From NCBI RefSeq assembly GCF_017114825.1, contig NZ_JADEVO010000023.1, positions 1-64,000 on the forward strand: DNA of 64,000 bases, written 5' to 3'. A program made the position numbers and the translations under genes. A model generated the notes under the pieces. The model was given only the letters and a program-made list of their open reading frames with translations, searched no databases and was not told the origin of the DNA. Positions 32,196 through 41,163 of this stretch are shown in pieces. The DNA is from Pseudomonas gregormendelii (GTDB lineage: Bacteria; Pseudomonadota; Gammaproteobacteria; Pseudomonadales; Pseudomonadaceae). Position 1 is the stretch's first letter. The number at the start of each line of letters is the position of its first letter.

Positions 32196-35019
32196 TGAGG
32201 GCCTCCTTGATGCGGGCAGAAGTGATAGGCAGGTCGCGAACGCGCTTGCCGATGGCGTGGGCCACGGCGTTACCGATGGCACCCACGACCGGGATCATCA
32301 CCACTTCGGCGATGCCTTTGGAGGGGTCGCTCGGGGACAGCGGCGGCAGGATTTCCGCCGTCTGCTTCCAGACCGCGACGTGGCGCGCCATGGGCAGGCG
32401 ATAGCGGTTGAAGTTCCAGTCACCCTCCCCCGGTCCGCCTTCGTACAGCGGCATTTCTTCCAGCAGCGCATGGCCGATGCCCATTGCAATGCCACCTTCA
32501 AGCTGGCCCCTGACCAGTTCTTCCACCAATACCCGACCGCACTCGACCCACGAGTGATGGTTGAGCACCTGCACTTCGGCCGAGCCCTTGTTCACTTTCA
32601 GCTCAACCAGGGTTGCCACCGGGCTGTAGTAAGTCACTGCGGCGTTGTTCAATTGGGTGTCCGGGTAGTGCACGTTCTGCCGATCAAGCAGATGGAAGCC
32701 AGCGCTGTTCATCTGCGCCTTCTTCGCGCTCGGGGCGCCGTCGCCGTACTTCACCGCCAGGCTGTCGAGCGGCAGGCGCTCGCGCACGCCATCGATGCTG
32801 AACTCGGCCTCGGCCCAACTCCAGCGGTTAAAACCGTGCACGGTGGCGCCGGTGACCAGACCTTTTTCGTGAGCGTGTCTGGCCAACTGCTCGAAGCTCA
32901 GCGGCTGCATGCCGTTGGCGGTGAGCTTGCCGTCGACCCAGTGCGCGTCTTCCCGGCGCACCACGTAGGGGTTGGCCTGGCCGCCATAAGGTCCCTGGCG
33001 CCAGATCTGCAGCGCGGCCGGCCACAGGCCGTGGTTGAACAGCACGCGCGCCGCTTCGCGGGTGGCGTGGCTGAAATAGTAGGCCGAGTTGGTGGCCGAC
33101 GAGGCCGAGGCCAGTTTGCCGACCCAGCGCGGGTTGCGCAGCAAGGTGTCCTGCTCGGCCTGGCTCATGATGTACGGGTTGCCGCCGGTGATCAGCTGCA
33201 GCTCTTGCCATTCAGTCTCGCCGGTCTTCACTTCGTGAGCCGGGCTGCCGAGGAAATCGGCCACGACCATGGCTTGGGAGGTGGACATGCCGGTGCCGAT
33301 TTCAATCCCGATATGGCGCAGGTGAATGCGCCCTTCGGCGTTGAATTCGATGCTCGCCATCGGCGCTTCGGAACCGGTGCCGAAGTCCTTTTGGCAAATG
33401 GCGAAGCCGACGCCGTACCAGTGGTCCGGGTCCTGGGCTTCGCGTTGCTGCTTGAGCTTGTCGCGGTTTTTCCAAACCTCGTGCACAGCCGCTTTGTCGA
33501 GAATCTCGTGCAGGCGCAAGGCACCCGCCGGCACCGCACCCTGGGTATTTTTCATGCCCGAGACCATGGCGTTTTTCTTGCGCAGGTCGATAGCGTCGAT
33601 GCCCAGCCGACCGGCAATTTCGTCAACCATCATCTCGGTCGAAGCCATGCTCTGCAGGGTGCCGTAGCCACGCATCGAGCCGGCTTCCACAGCGCGGGAA
33701 TGGTAGGCCGTGACCTGCAGATCGTTCTGCGGCATGTAGTAGATCGACTGCGCCGCCGTGGCGCCAACCGCCGCTACCGACGGGCTGTAGTTGACGCGTC
33801 CGCCACCGTCGACGCTCATTTCGGCGCGGAAAATCTTGAAGCTGTGATCGGTCTTGTCCACCGCCAGTTGATAGCGGATATCGAACGGGTGGCGCTTGAT
33901 GCCGCTCTGGAACTGCTCGTAGCGGTCGTTGGCCAGGCGCACCGGCACACCAGCCCCGTACAGGGCGGCGAGGGCTGCGTAATAGACAAAAATATTGTGG
34001 TCTTTGGAACCGTAACCCACGGTGTAGCCCGGGTGCATGTTGAGGTTGGCCAGGCCGAAACGCGACGGCGCGATCATCTTCGCGGTCTCGGTGGCGGTCT
34101 CCAGCGGGCACTGGGTGGCCACCACGAAATGCAGGGTCTTGGTCGCAGGGTCGTACCAGCCGTTGCCGTTGTCCGGCTCCATGGCTGCAGGCTCGATGGA
34201 CGGCGTCTTGTAGCGCTCGTCGAACACCAGCCAGTTGTCGGGCGGGGTGTCGATCTGCTGCTTCATGCGATCGGCATAGAACAGCCCGCGCTCGGTCAGG
34301 TTGCCGTGCAGGTTGGGCTGCGAATCCCAGACCGGACGACGGTTGCGCAGCATCGGGAACAGGATCGAATCCTTGAGGCTGGCGAATTCATCTTCGTCAG
34401 CCGAAGTCGCACCGCCGACCCGCACGTAGCGGAAGCTGCCGTAGGGATCACCTTCGTAGTACGGCACCTGGGCACCGTAGCGAATGGCCTTGTCGTTGAA
34501 CTTGAGTTTGGCCTTGGCCTGGCGGAAGCGCTCGAAGTCATTCCAGATGAGTATCGCGACCGGATGACCGATGAACATCGGCACCTTGCCGACTGGCAGC
34601 AGCGGGTCCGGGGCATGCTCTTCGGGGAAGACGATGCCGTCTTTCTCCAGGTCTTCTGCGGTGACGATACGGTCCGGCTGCAAGTCGGCACCGAGCCACG
34701 CCAAGTCATAACCGGCGTATAGGCGGTCGGCCTTGGTGATTTTCAGCAGCATGGCGTGACCTTGCTGTTCGGGCCAGCCCGGCATGTCCTTGGCGCGGAT
34801 GTCGCGAGCAAAAACCTTGCTGCCGCACACCTTGGACAGGGCATCGTTACGCGAGCGCGCCTTGCCGTTGTTGCCGAGCCATTGCTCGGACGGCACGGTC
34901 ACGCTGTTCTCCATCAAGGCGGCCAGGGCCTGGGAGCTGAGCGGCGTAAGCGTCACGCTCACCCCCGCCACCAGCCCGCCCTGTAGGAACGAGCGCCGGG
35001 ATATATCACGGTTGGACAT
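32188..35019 (-). CDS. Molybdopterin subunit of a Tat-exported Mo hydroxylase
   Basis: A 943-residue large subunit of the xanthine dehydrogenase family. A Tat signal MSNRDISRRSFLQGGLVAGV with SRRSFLQ and a hydrophobic stretch is at the N-terminus, unlike cytoplasmic xanthine dehydrogenases. Internal Mo-cofactor motifs include VEAGSMRGYGTLQ and the C-terminal region with AIGNAVAHAIG. Isoquinoline 1-oxidoreductase-type and aldehyde oxidases share this plan. With the 2Fe-2S and triple-haem subunits it should oxidise an aldehyde or N-heterocycle in the periplasm. The substrate is not deducible here. First gene of the four-gene operon. Confidence 0.92.
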   Translation of the reverse strand: MSNRDISRRSFLQGGLVAGVSVTLTPLSSQALAALMENSVTVPSEQWLGNNGKARSRNDALSKVCGSKVFARDIRAKDMPGWPEQQGHAMLLKITKADRLYAGYDLAWLGADLQPDRIVTAEDLEKDGIVFPEEHAPDPLLPVGKVPMFIGHPVAILIWNDFERFRQAKAKLKFNDKAIRYGAQVPYYEGDPYGSFRYVRVGGATSADEDEFASLKDSILFPMLRNRRPVWDSQPNLHGNLTERGLFYADRMKQQIDTPPDNWLVFDERYKTPSIEPAAMEPDNGNGWYDPATKTLHFVVATQCPLETATETAKMIAPSRFGLANLNMHPGYTVGYGSKDHNIFVYYAALAALYGAGVPVRLANDRYEQFQSGIKRHPFDIRYQLAVDKTDHSFKIFRAEMSVDGGGRVNYSPSVAAVGATAAQSIYYMPQNDLQVTAYHSRAVEAGSMRGYGTLQSMASTEMMVDEIAGRLGIDAIDLRKKNAMVSGMKNTQGAVPAGALRLHEILDKAAVHEVWKNRDKLKQQREAQDPDHWYGVGFAICQKDFGTGSEAPMASIEFNAEGRIHLRHIGIEIGTGMSTSQAMVVADFLGSPAHEVKTGETEWQELQLITGGNPYIMSQAEQDTLLRNPRWVGKLASASSATNSAYYFSHATREAARVLFNHGLWPAALQIWRQGPYGGQANPYVVRREDAHWVDGKLTANGMQPLSFEQLARHAHEKGLVTGATVHGFNRWSWAEAEFSIDGVRERLPLDSLAVKYGDGAPSAKKAQMNSAGFHLLDRQNVHYPDTQLNNAAVTYYSPVATLVELKVNKGSAEVQVLNHHSWVECGRVLVEELVRGQLEGGIAMGIGHALLEEMPLYEGGPGEGDWNFNRYRLPMARHVAVWKQTAEILPPLSPSDPSKGIAEVVMIPVVGAIGNAVAHAIGKRVRDLPITSARIKEALNG

Positions 35020-35249
35020 GGATCATCCTCTGAGCGGTTATGGGCCCGCCCTTCTGGTTATGTTCTGGGAATCTCGAGTCTTGCAGGAACCCTTTTAGGA
35101 CGGAGCAAAGGGCTGTGGTGACAGTGCAAAGCTGACCGAAAGGTTAACTTTAAAGGTTTATGCGCTCGGGGCAAACAACCAGTTACAAAAAACTGACTGG
35201 AAGATCAAAATTTCCGGATTTGCGGGGGTGTCTGGGCAGTCAAATTGCT

Positions 35250-35500
35250 GTCGGATGCACCATCGTCTTCGCGGGCAAGCCCGGCTCCCACAGAGATATC
35301 TGCCGTACATAAATGCTGCGCCCACCACCAATACCTGTGGGAGCGGCGGTGCGACGATTCGACTTGCCCGCGATGGCAATCTTCCTGCCACATCAATGTC
35401 GAATATGCAGATGCCATCGCCAGCAGGCTGGCTCCCACAGTGGTCTGCGCCGAACACAAATACTGCGTCCACCACCATTCCACTGTGGGAGCAACTGTCT
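35250..35500. repeat. Tandemly duplicated REPIN block
   Basis: The 540 bp between the Mo subunit and the TonB receptor holds no gene. Two copies of an about 65-bp block (GGCTCCCACAG ... CCACCACCA ... TGTGGGAGC) start at 35283 and 35430, 147 bp apart, each made of inverted REP units with a spacer. Middle parts differ by several substitutions, so the duplication is not recent. The rest of the gap is AT-rich near 35130-35220, the probable promoter area for the Mo operon. Confidence 0.8.
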
Positions 35501-35558
35501 TCCCCCTGCCGATGACACCTGAACCGGGGTCATCGCAGGCAAAGGCGCGTGAGCGATC

Positions 35559-37988
35559 CTAGAAATCCACTGTCGCCGAAAGCAGGTACGTGCGTGGCGT
35601 GGATAGCGTCAAGCCAGGCTCGCTGTCATCTGAGGCGCCTGCGGAGCTCCAGTAGCGTTTGTCCGCGACGTTCTCGACGTTGCCGCGCAGGGTGATGGTC
35701 TTGTCGTCGACCTTGAACGCGTAGCGGGCGCCCACGTCGAAGCGTTCCCAGGAGTCGATTTCCTTGTTGTTGGACTGGTCCAGGTACTGCGAGCTGGAGT
35801 AGATGCCACGCGTGGTCAGGGTCAGGCCCTGGACGGTGGGCACGTCCCACTCGGCACCGAGGTTGACGTTGTATTTGGGCGTTGCGGGCGCGCGGTTGCC
35901 GTCGAAAGCGCCGTTGGTGGTGTGGGTCAATTCGCTGTCGATGTACATCACCCCACCGAGCAGGCGAAAGCCATCCAGGGGTTCGCCGAACACACTCAGC
36001 TCCACACCTTTGTTCTCGCGTTTGCCGTTCGGGCCGAAGACCCGTGTGGTCGCGTTGGTTTCGTATGCCGGCTGCTTGATGCGGAAGACCGCCGCAGTAA
36101 CCGCGAACGGGCCGGCGTCGTATTTGGCGCCGACCTCGACCTGGCGACTGACGAAGGGCGGGAAGATTTCGTCTTCGTTGACCGAGGTCGACGGGGCGAT
36201 CTTGCCTTGGCTCAAGCCCTCCATGTAGTTGGCGTACAGCGACAACTTGTCAGTGGCCTTGAACAGGATACCGCCCGACGGCGAGACTTTTTCTTCGTCA
36301 TAGGCAGTGGCGCCCTTGATGTTGTCGGACCAGTCATCGACCTTCACACGCTGCCAACGCGCGCCGAGGGTCAACAGCAGGCGATCCTCGAAGAACCCCA
36401 GGGTGTCGGACAAGGCCACGCCGCTGAAGCGGTTCTCGGTGTAGACCTTGGCATCCTGGCGGGTCGGCCTGGCCGGGGTGGGGGTTTGCACCGGATCGTA
36501 GAGATTGCTGGGCGCGGCAGCATAACGGGCGCCGCCGTTTTCGAAATCCATGTAGAAGTAGCTGGCCGCGAGATTGACCTCGTGGCTGACCGGGCCGGTT
36601 TTAAACCAGTTACGTACTCCGGCCGTGGCCGTGCGCACATTCTCGTCGCGGGTGAAGTCGCGGGGTTGGACGCTGAAATCGCCAGCATCGTTGGTGACCG
36701 AAACCGCATGCCGGAGGAAGTCATGATTACTTTTGCGTGCGCCAACTCCGCCATACAGCATGACCGAATCGTTGACGTCGAACTCGCCATTGACGGTGCC
36801 GAACGTGTCTTCGGTGCGCGCCTTGCTCCAGGCCTGCGCGTAGTTGTGGCGGACATCGCCTGCCTGCGGGACCTGGGCATTGACGCCAACCTGCACCCGT
36901 TCCTGGGGCGCATCGGTATTGCGCTCGGTGTGGCCGATGTCTGTCGAGAGCCGCAGGCGCTCTGCGCGAAAGTCCAGGCCGAGTACGGCCATCTCGCGGT
37001 CGATGCTCTGGTGATCCCACTCGGTGTCGCCGGACTGTTTCACGCCGTTGAAGCGCAGGCCGAACTTGTCGTCTTCACCGAAGCGTCGACCGACGTCCAC
37101 CGCGCCACCGAGCTGGTTGTTGGACGCGTAGCTGCCGGTGAATGAAGTGATCGGCTTGTCGGTGGCACGCTTGGGTACCACGTTGATCCCGCCCCCCACG
37201 CTGCCACGCGGCGAGATGCCGTTGATGAGCTGGCTGGGGCCCTTGAGGATGTCCACGCGATCAGCCATTTCCATGTCGATGGTGTAAGTCGGCAATACGC
37301 CATAGAGGCCGTTGTAGGCGACGTCACTGTTGAACAGGCTCAGCCCGCGAATGGTGAATTGCTCGTAACGCCCGCCGGCAGGGTTAGTGGCGCGAACCGA
37401 TGGGTCGTTGGCGATCAGGTCACCCAAGGTCCGGGCTTGCTGGTTCTCGATCACCTCGTTGGTGTAGGTGGTCATGCTGAATGGCGTTTCCATGAAGTCT
37501 TTCGAGCCGAGCAAGCCTTGGGACCCGCGACGCGCAACCTGGCCTCCGGCGAACACCTCGCCGCCCTCCCCGCCCGTGGCGCCGAGAATCGAGGTGGGGG
37601 CCAGCTGCAAGCTGCTGCCTTCCGGGGCCGGGGTGAGAATGTACGCTTGCTCACCTACCGCCTGCAGTTGCAGACCGGAACCCTGCAGCAACCGGGCAAA
37701 GCCCTCCTCGACGGCGAACTCACCGGACAGCCCGCCACTGCTGCGGCCGCTGACCAGGGCCGGGTCCACCGACAGATTGACCCCGGACAGACCGGCAAAC
37801 CGGGTCAATGCATCGCTCAGGCTGCCGGCCGGCACCTGATAGCTGCGCCGGTTACCGTCCTCGGCCCAGGTTGGCGAGATCAACCATGGACTGGCACTCA
37901 GGCCCAGCATCAGGCTGAGGTGCAACAACGGTCGCAGGCGCGGGGAAGAAGCGTTAGGCATTTGAATAGGCTCTCTTGATTCGTTCAC
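35559..37988 (-). CDS. TonB-dependent siderophore receptor with signalling (STN) domain
   Basis: An 809-residue outer-membrane receptor. Signal peptide runs to about residue 42. The STN signalling domain is at about 48-117 (RRSYQVPAGSLSDALTRFAG). The plug domain is at about 150-280 (TPFSMTTYTNEVIENQQART) and the beta-barrel ends in SATVDF with terminal Phe. The STN domain senses ligand and signals to the FecR protein encoded just upstream. Ligand cannot be named from sequence. Distant similarity of the set to the Fiu/FoxA systems is from memory. Confidence 0.93.
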   Translation of the reverse strand: MNESREPIQMPNASSPRLRPLLHLSLMLGLSASPWLISPTWAEDGNRRSYQVPAGSLSDALTRFAGLSGVNLSVDPALVSGRSSGGLSGEFAVEEGFARLLQGSGLQLQAVGEQAYILTPAPEGSSLQLAPTSILGATGGEGGEVFAGGQVARRGSQGLLGSKDFMETPFSMTTYTNEVIENQQARTLGDLIANDPSVRATNPAGGRYEQFTIRGLSLFNSDVAYNGLYGVLPTYTIDMEMADRVDILKGPSQLINGISPRGSVGGGINVVPKRATDKPITSFTGSYASNNQLGGAVDVGRRFGEDDKFGLRFNGVKQSGDTEWDHQSIDREMAVLGLDFRAERLRLSTDIGHTERNTDAPQERVQVGVNAQVPQAGDVRHNYAQAWSKARTEDTFGTVNGEFDVNDSVMLYGGVGARKSNHDFLRHAVSVTNDAGDFSVQPRDFTRDENVRTATAGVRNWFKTGPVSHEVNLAASYFYMDFENGGARYAAAPSNLYDPVQTPTPARPTRQDAKVYTENRFSGVALSDTLGFFEDRLLLTLGARWQRVKVDDWSDNIKGATAYDEEKVSPSGGILFKATDKLSLYANYMEGLSQGKIAPSTSVNEDEIFPPFVSRQVEVGAKYDAGPFAVTAAVFRIKQPAYETNATTRVFGPNGKRENKGVELSVFGEPLDGFRLLGGVMYIDSELTHTTNGAFDGNRAPATPKYNVNLGAEWDVPTVQGLTLTTRGIYSSSQYLDQSNNKEIDSWERFDVGARYAFKVDDKTITLRGNVENVADKRYWSSAGASDDSEPGLTLSTPRTYLLSATVDF

Positions 37989-38029
37989 ATGCCTTCAATG
38001 ACAGGCGAGTCGAAAAAAGGGGCCAGGGT

Positions 38030-38992
38030 TTACACACTATTTTTGCGCGGCAGCAACGTGACCCAGTAGCGAGTCCGGGAAAGCACCTCCAGCGGCAGAC
38101 TGGCGGCGAGCAGCGCGAGTACCCGGTCAGTGTCGTCCAGACGGAAGCTGCCGGTGACTCGCAGGGTTTCCAGCTCCGGCTCCCAGCGCAGGACACCCGG
38201 TCGATAGGTGCTCAGTTCACGCAGGAAGCCCCCCAGCGGCTGGTCCTTCGCCATCAGCACGCCCTCGCGCCAACCCGGCGCCAAGGTGTCGAATGCGCTG
38301 ATGGATCCGGCACCGGCGGCCTGCAGGCTGACCTGCTGGCCCGCGCGCAAGGCCAGGGCCGCCCCATGCAAAGGCTGTAACTGGACGGCGCCGTTGTAGA
38401 CCGAAACCCGACAGCCGCGTGCGTCCTGGCGAACGCAGACTTCACTGCGGCTGACGATGACATTGCCAAAACGGGTCTGGATCGTCAGCGGCGAATCACC
38501 CGGTACTGTCAGGGACATTTCGCCCTCGATCAGCTTGACGCGGCGTGCCTGCAGGTTCACATCGACCGCGCTGGCCGTGTTGAGCTGCAGCGCGCTGCCG
38601 TCGGCAAGCCGGGTCTGCTGACGCTCGCCGGTGGCTGTGTGCAAATCGGCGCGCCAGGCATCCAGCGGCAGTTGCCGACTGATCAGCCACGCCGCCGGCA
38701 CCAGGGCCACCGCGCCCAGGGCGCACTTGAGCACTTTGCGCCGCGCCGGATCCGGACGATCCAGGCTGCTCAGTGCCAGCCCCGATGGCAGGTCGGCAAA
38801 ACGCTGGCGCAGCGCCTGGGCTTTCTGCCAGGCCTGCTCGTGGGTGGCGCAGGTATCACGCCAGCGCTGCAAGTTCGCGCGATCCTGCTCGTTGGCACCG
38901 CCGGATTCCAGCAACGCAAGCCATTGCGCGGCTGCACGAACGGCCTGGCGCGAGTCGGACGCCTGAGTGTTCACAGGTCCACCAACAGGCAA
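38030..38992 (-). CDS. FecR-family anti-sigma factor
   Basis: A 320-residue protein: N-terminal cytoplasmic anti-sigma part with the WxxW-like VRAAAQWLALLESGGANEQD, one membrane helix at about 90-105 (CALGAVALVPAAWLI) and a periplasmic FecR domain plus STN-like tail that receives the receptor signal. It overlaps the sigma gene by 22 bases and precedes the receptor by 41 bp. It holds the ECF sigma factor inactive until the receptor binds its siderophore. Confidence 0.93.
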   Translation of the reverse strand: MPVGGPVNTQASDSRQAVRAAAQWLALLESGGANEQDRANLQRWRDTCATHEQAWQKAQALRQRFADLPSGLALSSLDRPDPARRKVLKCALGAVALVPAAWLISRQLPLDAWRADLHTATGERQQTRLADGSALQLNTASAVDVNLQARRVKLIEGEMSLTVPGDSPLTIQTRFGNVIVSRSEVCVRQDARGCRVSVYNGAVQLQPLHGAALALRAGQQVSLQAAGAGSISAFDTLAPGWREGVLMAKDQPLGGFLRELSTYRPGVLRWEPELETLRVTGSFRLDDTDRVLALLAASLPLEVLSRTRYWVTLLPRKNSV

Positions 38993-39480
38993 TGTTCATA
39001 AGCCTGAGCCATGTAACGCTTGATGGTACGTTCGGACACTTGCAGGCGTTCCGCGATTTGCCCGTAGGTCAGGCCTTCGAGCTGGCTCCACAAAAACGCC
39101 CGGCGCACCGCCCGCGGCAAGCCGTCGAGCAGCTCATCCAGCACTTGCAGCGTTTCCAGCAGCAGCCAGCGTTGCTCGGGGGATGGCGCACAGTCCTCCG
39201 GCATCGCCGCCAAGGCGGCGAGATAGGCCTGTTCCAGGCTCCGGCGCTGGTAGAAGTTGCTCAGCAGGCGTTTGCCCACAGTCAGCAGATAGGCACGGGG
39301 CTCTTGCAGGTCCGCGATCCGCTGCGAACTGGCAAGCACCCGCAGGAAAGTGTCCTGGCTCAGATCAGCCGCATCGCAGCCGTTGCCCAAGCGCCTCCCC
39401 AACCAGGTTTCAAGCCAGCCACGGTGATCGCGGTACAGGTCGTGAAGCGTTGGCTCCTTCGGCATCACTGCATCACTCAT
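38971..39480 (-). CDS. ECF sigma factor (FecI family)
   Basis: A 169-residue sigma-70 family regulator with region 2 (DAADLSQDTFLRVLASSQRI, about 37-56) and region 4 helix-turn-helix (LEGLTYGQIAERLQVSERTI, about 135-154). It should transcribe the receptor gene when released by FecR. A Fur-box-like site lies just upstream, so iron represses it. Its stop overlaps the anti-sigma gene. Confidence 0.95.
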   Translation of the reverse strand: MSDAVMPKEPTLHDLYRDHRGWLETWLGRRLGNGCDAADLSQDTFLRVLASSQRIADLQEPRAYLLTVGKRLLSNFYQRRSLEQAYLAALAAMPEDCAPSPEQRWLLLETLQVLDELLDGLPRAVRRAFLWSQLEGLTYGQIAERLQVSERTIKRYMAQAYEHCLLVDL

Positions 39481-39506
39481 CTAGAAGCCCTGTGCCAGGA
39501 GTTATC

Positions 39507-39530
39507 GTAAATGAGAGTGATTCTAATTAA
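39507..39530 (-). promoter_or_regulatory. Fur-box-like site ahead of the ECF sigma gene
   Basis: On the minus strand the AT-rich run TTAGAATCACTCTCATT resembles the 19-bp Fur consensus (GATAATGATAATCATTATC) at several positions and lies 27-50 bases before the sigma start. Match is partial. Confidence 0.45.
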
Positions 39531-39650
39531 TGTCGGTGCCGGGAAGGAAGCTCTTTATGCATTGCGCGCGCAGAAAGGCCCTCCTGCAGGGGCGAGCTTG
39601 CTCCTACAGGACGGGGGCAGCAGTTCAGGAAAATGGCAAATCGCAGACAC

Positions 39651-39681
39651 AAAAAACCCCGGTCTTTCGACCAGGGTTTTT
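39651..39681 (-). terminator. Terminator after the tRNA cluster
   Basis: A stem AACCCTGGTC / GACCGGGGTT (one mismatch, loop GAAA) is followed on the minus strand by six T. It ends the tRNA-Val-Asp-Asp transcript and sits between it and the sigma gene region. Confidence 0.85.
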
Positions 39682-39750
39682 GCTATCGACTCGAAGTCAC
39701 CAACGGCTTCTTCGTAGCTCCAAGGCGTTCAGTGGGCCTTGTAGCAGATA

Positions 39751-39827
39751 TGGCGCAGCGGACGGGACTCGAACCCGCGACCCCCGGCGTGACAGGCCGG
39801 TATTCTAACCGACTGAACTACCGCTGC
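39751..39827 (-). tRNA. tRNA-Asp (anticodon GTC), distal copy
   Basis: 77-nt cloverleaf beginning GCAGCGGTAGTTCAGTCGGT, anticodon loop CTGTCAC with GTC, T loop GTTCGAGTC and encoded CCA. Identical over its length to the copy at 39930. Confidence 0.97.
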
Positions 39828-39929
39828 GTATCGCTTTGGACTTGCGTCCTAACTCGTCTGATCAGAAGCTCCGAGATTTTTCAATCTCTCTTTTGATCTC
39901 GAATCAGGTCAGACCTGACTCGGAAAATA

Positions 39930-40006
39930 TGGCGCAGCGGACGGGACTCGAACCCGCGACCCCCGGCGTGACAGGCCGGTATTCTAACCGACTGAACTAC
40001 CGCTGC
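39930..40006 (-). tRNA. tRNA-Asp (anticodon GTC), proximal copy
   Basis: Same sequence as the other copy, separated from it by 102 bp. Tandem tRNA-Asp copies next to tRNA-Val are typical for pseudomonads. Confidence 0.97.
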
Positions 40007-40060
40007 GCGTCGGTGGAGGCTTTTAAGGCTTCCATCTTGCTTTCGCAAGACTCTCGGAAG

Positions 40061-40136
40061 TGGTGGGTGATGACGGGATCGAACCGCCGACATTCTGCTT
40101 GTAAGGCAGACGCTCTCCCAGCTGAGCTAATCACCC
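40061..40136 (-). tRNA. tRNA-Val (anticodon TAC)
   Basis: 76-nt cloverleaf GGGTGATTAGCTCAGCTGGG with anticodon stem TCTGC/GCAGA around CTTACAA, so anticodon TAC. Encoded CCA at the 3' end. First gene of the tRNA cluster. Confidence 0.97.
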
Positions 40137-40251
40137 GTTTGCATCTCCGAGGCCGCGAAATTTACGCAGGTAGCGAACCTAAGTCAATAGCAGGATTGAA
40201 GTTTTTCTGAAAAAGACAAAATCGTGTCAGTGGCGAATGGTTATGCCGTCA

Positions 40252-40360
40252 GACCGCTTTCGCGAGCAAGCCCGCGCCCACAGCGGATTGTGAGTGAACA
40301 CAGGCTATGGGTCCGACACAAAGCCACTGCGCGAGCGGGCTTGCTCGCCAAAGCTGCAGA
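40252..40360. repeat. REPIN (inverted REP pair)
   Basis: CGCGAGCAAGCCCGC near 40261 and its inverted partner GCGGGCTTGCTCGCC near 40335 flank about 60 bp. It fills most of the gap between the tRNA cluster and the short-chain dehydrogenase gene. Confidence 0.75.
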
Positions 40361-40386
40361 GCATCCAGCATCAATGCTGCTGCCGG

Positions 40387-41163
40387 TCACTCGCTGTAAA
40401 TCATCTTCTTGGTCATGCCGCCGTCCACCACAAACTCCTGCCCCGTGACAAAGCCGGCGTTCCTCGACAGCAACCAGGCCACCATTGCCGCGACATCCTC
40501 CACCGTCCCCACCCTGCCCGCCGGATGCTGGGTATGGTCGGCGTCGGACAACGGCTCGGCGCGGCGCGCTGAAGGGTCGCGTGCATCGATCCAGCCCGGG
40601 CTGACGGCATTGACCCGAATCTCCGGCCCCAGGCTGATCGCCAGCGCATGAGTCAGGGCCAACAGGCCGCCCTTGCTCGCCGCGTAGGCTTCACTGTCGG
40701 GTTCCGACTGGCTGGCGCGGGTCGAGGCCAGGTTGACGATCGAGCCGCTGTGAGCACGCAGGTACGGCGCACAGTGCTTTGCCAGCAACATAGGGCCACT
40801 GAGATTGACCGCCAGCACCCGATTCCAGTAGGCCAGATCGAGACTTTCCAGGGTGATGTTGTGTGGCTCGGCTACTGCCGCGTTGCACACGAGCGCATCG
40901 AGCCGCCCGAACTGCCCGAGCACCTCGGCCACCCCCAGCGCTACCTGACCCTCGTTCGAGACGTCCATGGCGATGAACCAGGCGTTATCACCCAGCACCT
41001 TCGCCACTTTCGAACCACGGACCCGATCCAGGTCGGTCAGCACGACTTGCCAGCCTTCGCTAATCAACCAGGCCGAAATGCCCAGGCCGATGCCGCGCGC
41101 AGCACCCGTGACCAGCGCGACGCGGCCATTGGTGCCCGTGCCGGGCGCAGACATTTCGATCAC
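40387..41163 (-). CDS. Short-chain dehydrogenase/reductase
   Basis: A 258-residue Rossmann protein with the cofactor motif TGAARGIGLG (about 20-29), NAAVAEP, catalytic Ser in VNLASTRASQ and the YxxxK pair (YAASKGG, about 161-167). The Asp in TDLDRVRGS favours NAD over NADP. It oxidises or reduces an unknown alcohol/ketone. Its start overlaps the metZ stop by 4 bases, so it is the tail of the metZ transcript. Confidence 0.9.
   Translation of the reverse strand: MIEMSAPGTGTNGRVALVTGAARGIGLGISAWLISEGWQVVLTDLDRVRGSKVAKVLGDNAWFIAMDVSNEGQVALGVAEVLGQFGRLDALVCNAAVAEPHNITLESLDLAYWNRVLAVNLSGPMLLAKHCAPYLRAHSGSIVNLASTRASQSEPDSEAYAASKGGLLALTHALAISLGPEIRVNAVSPGWIDARDPSARRAEPLSDADHTQHPAGRVGTVEDVAAMVAWLLSRNAGFVTGQEFVVDGGMTKKMIYSE

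Noticed and set aside
32257..34722. 821-codon plus-strand frame opposite the Mo subunit gene
   Set aside because: Antisense shadow of a well-supported gene, no ribosome site and no recognisable domains.
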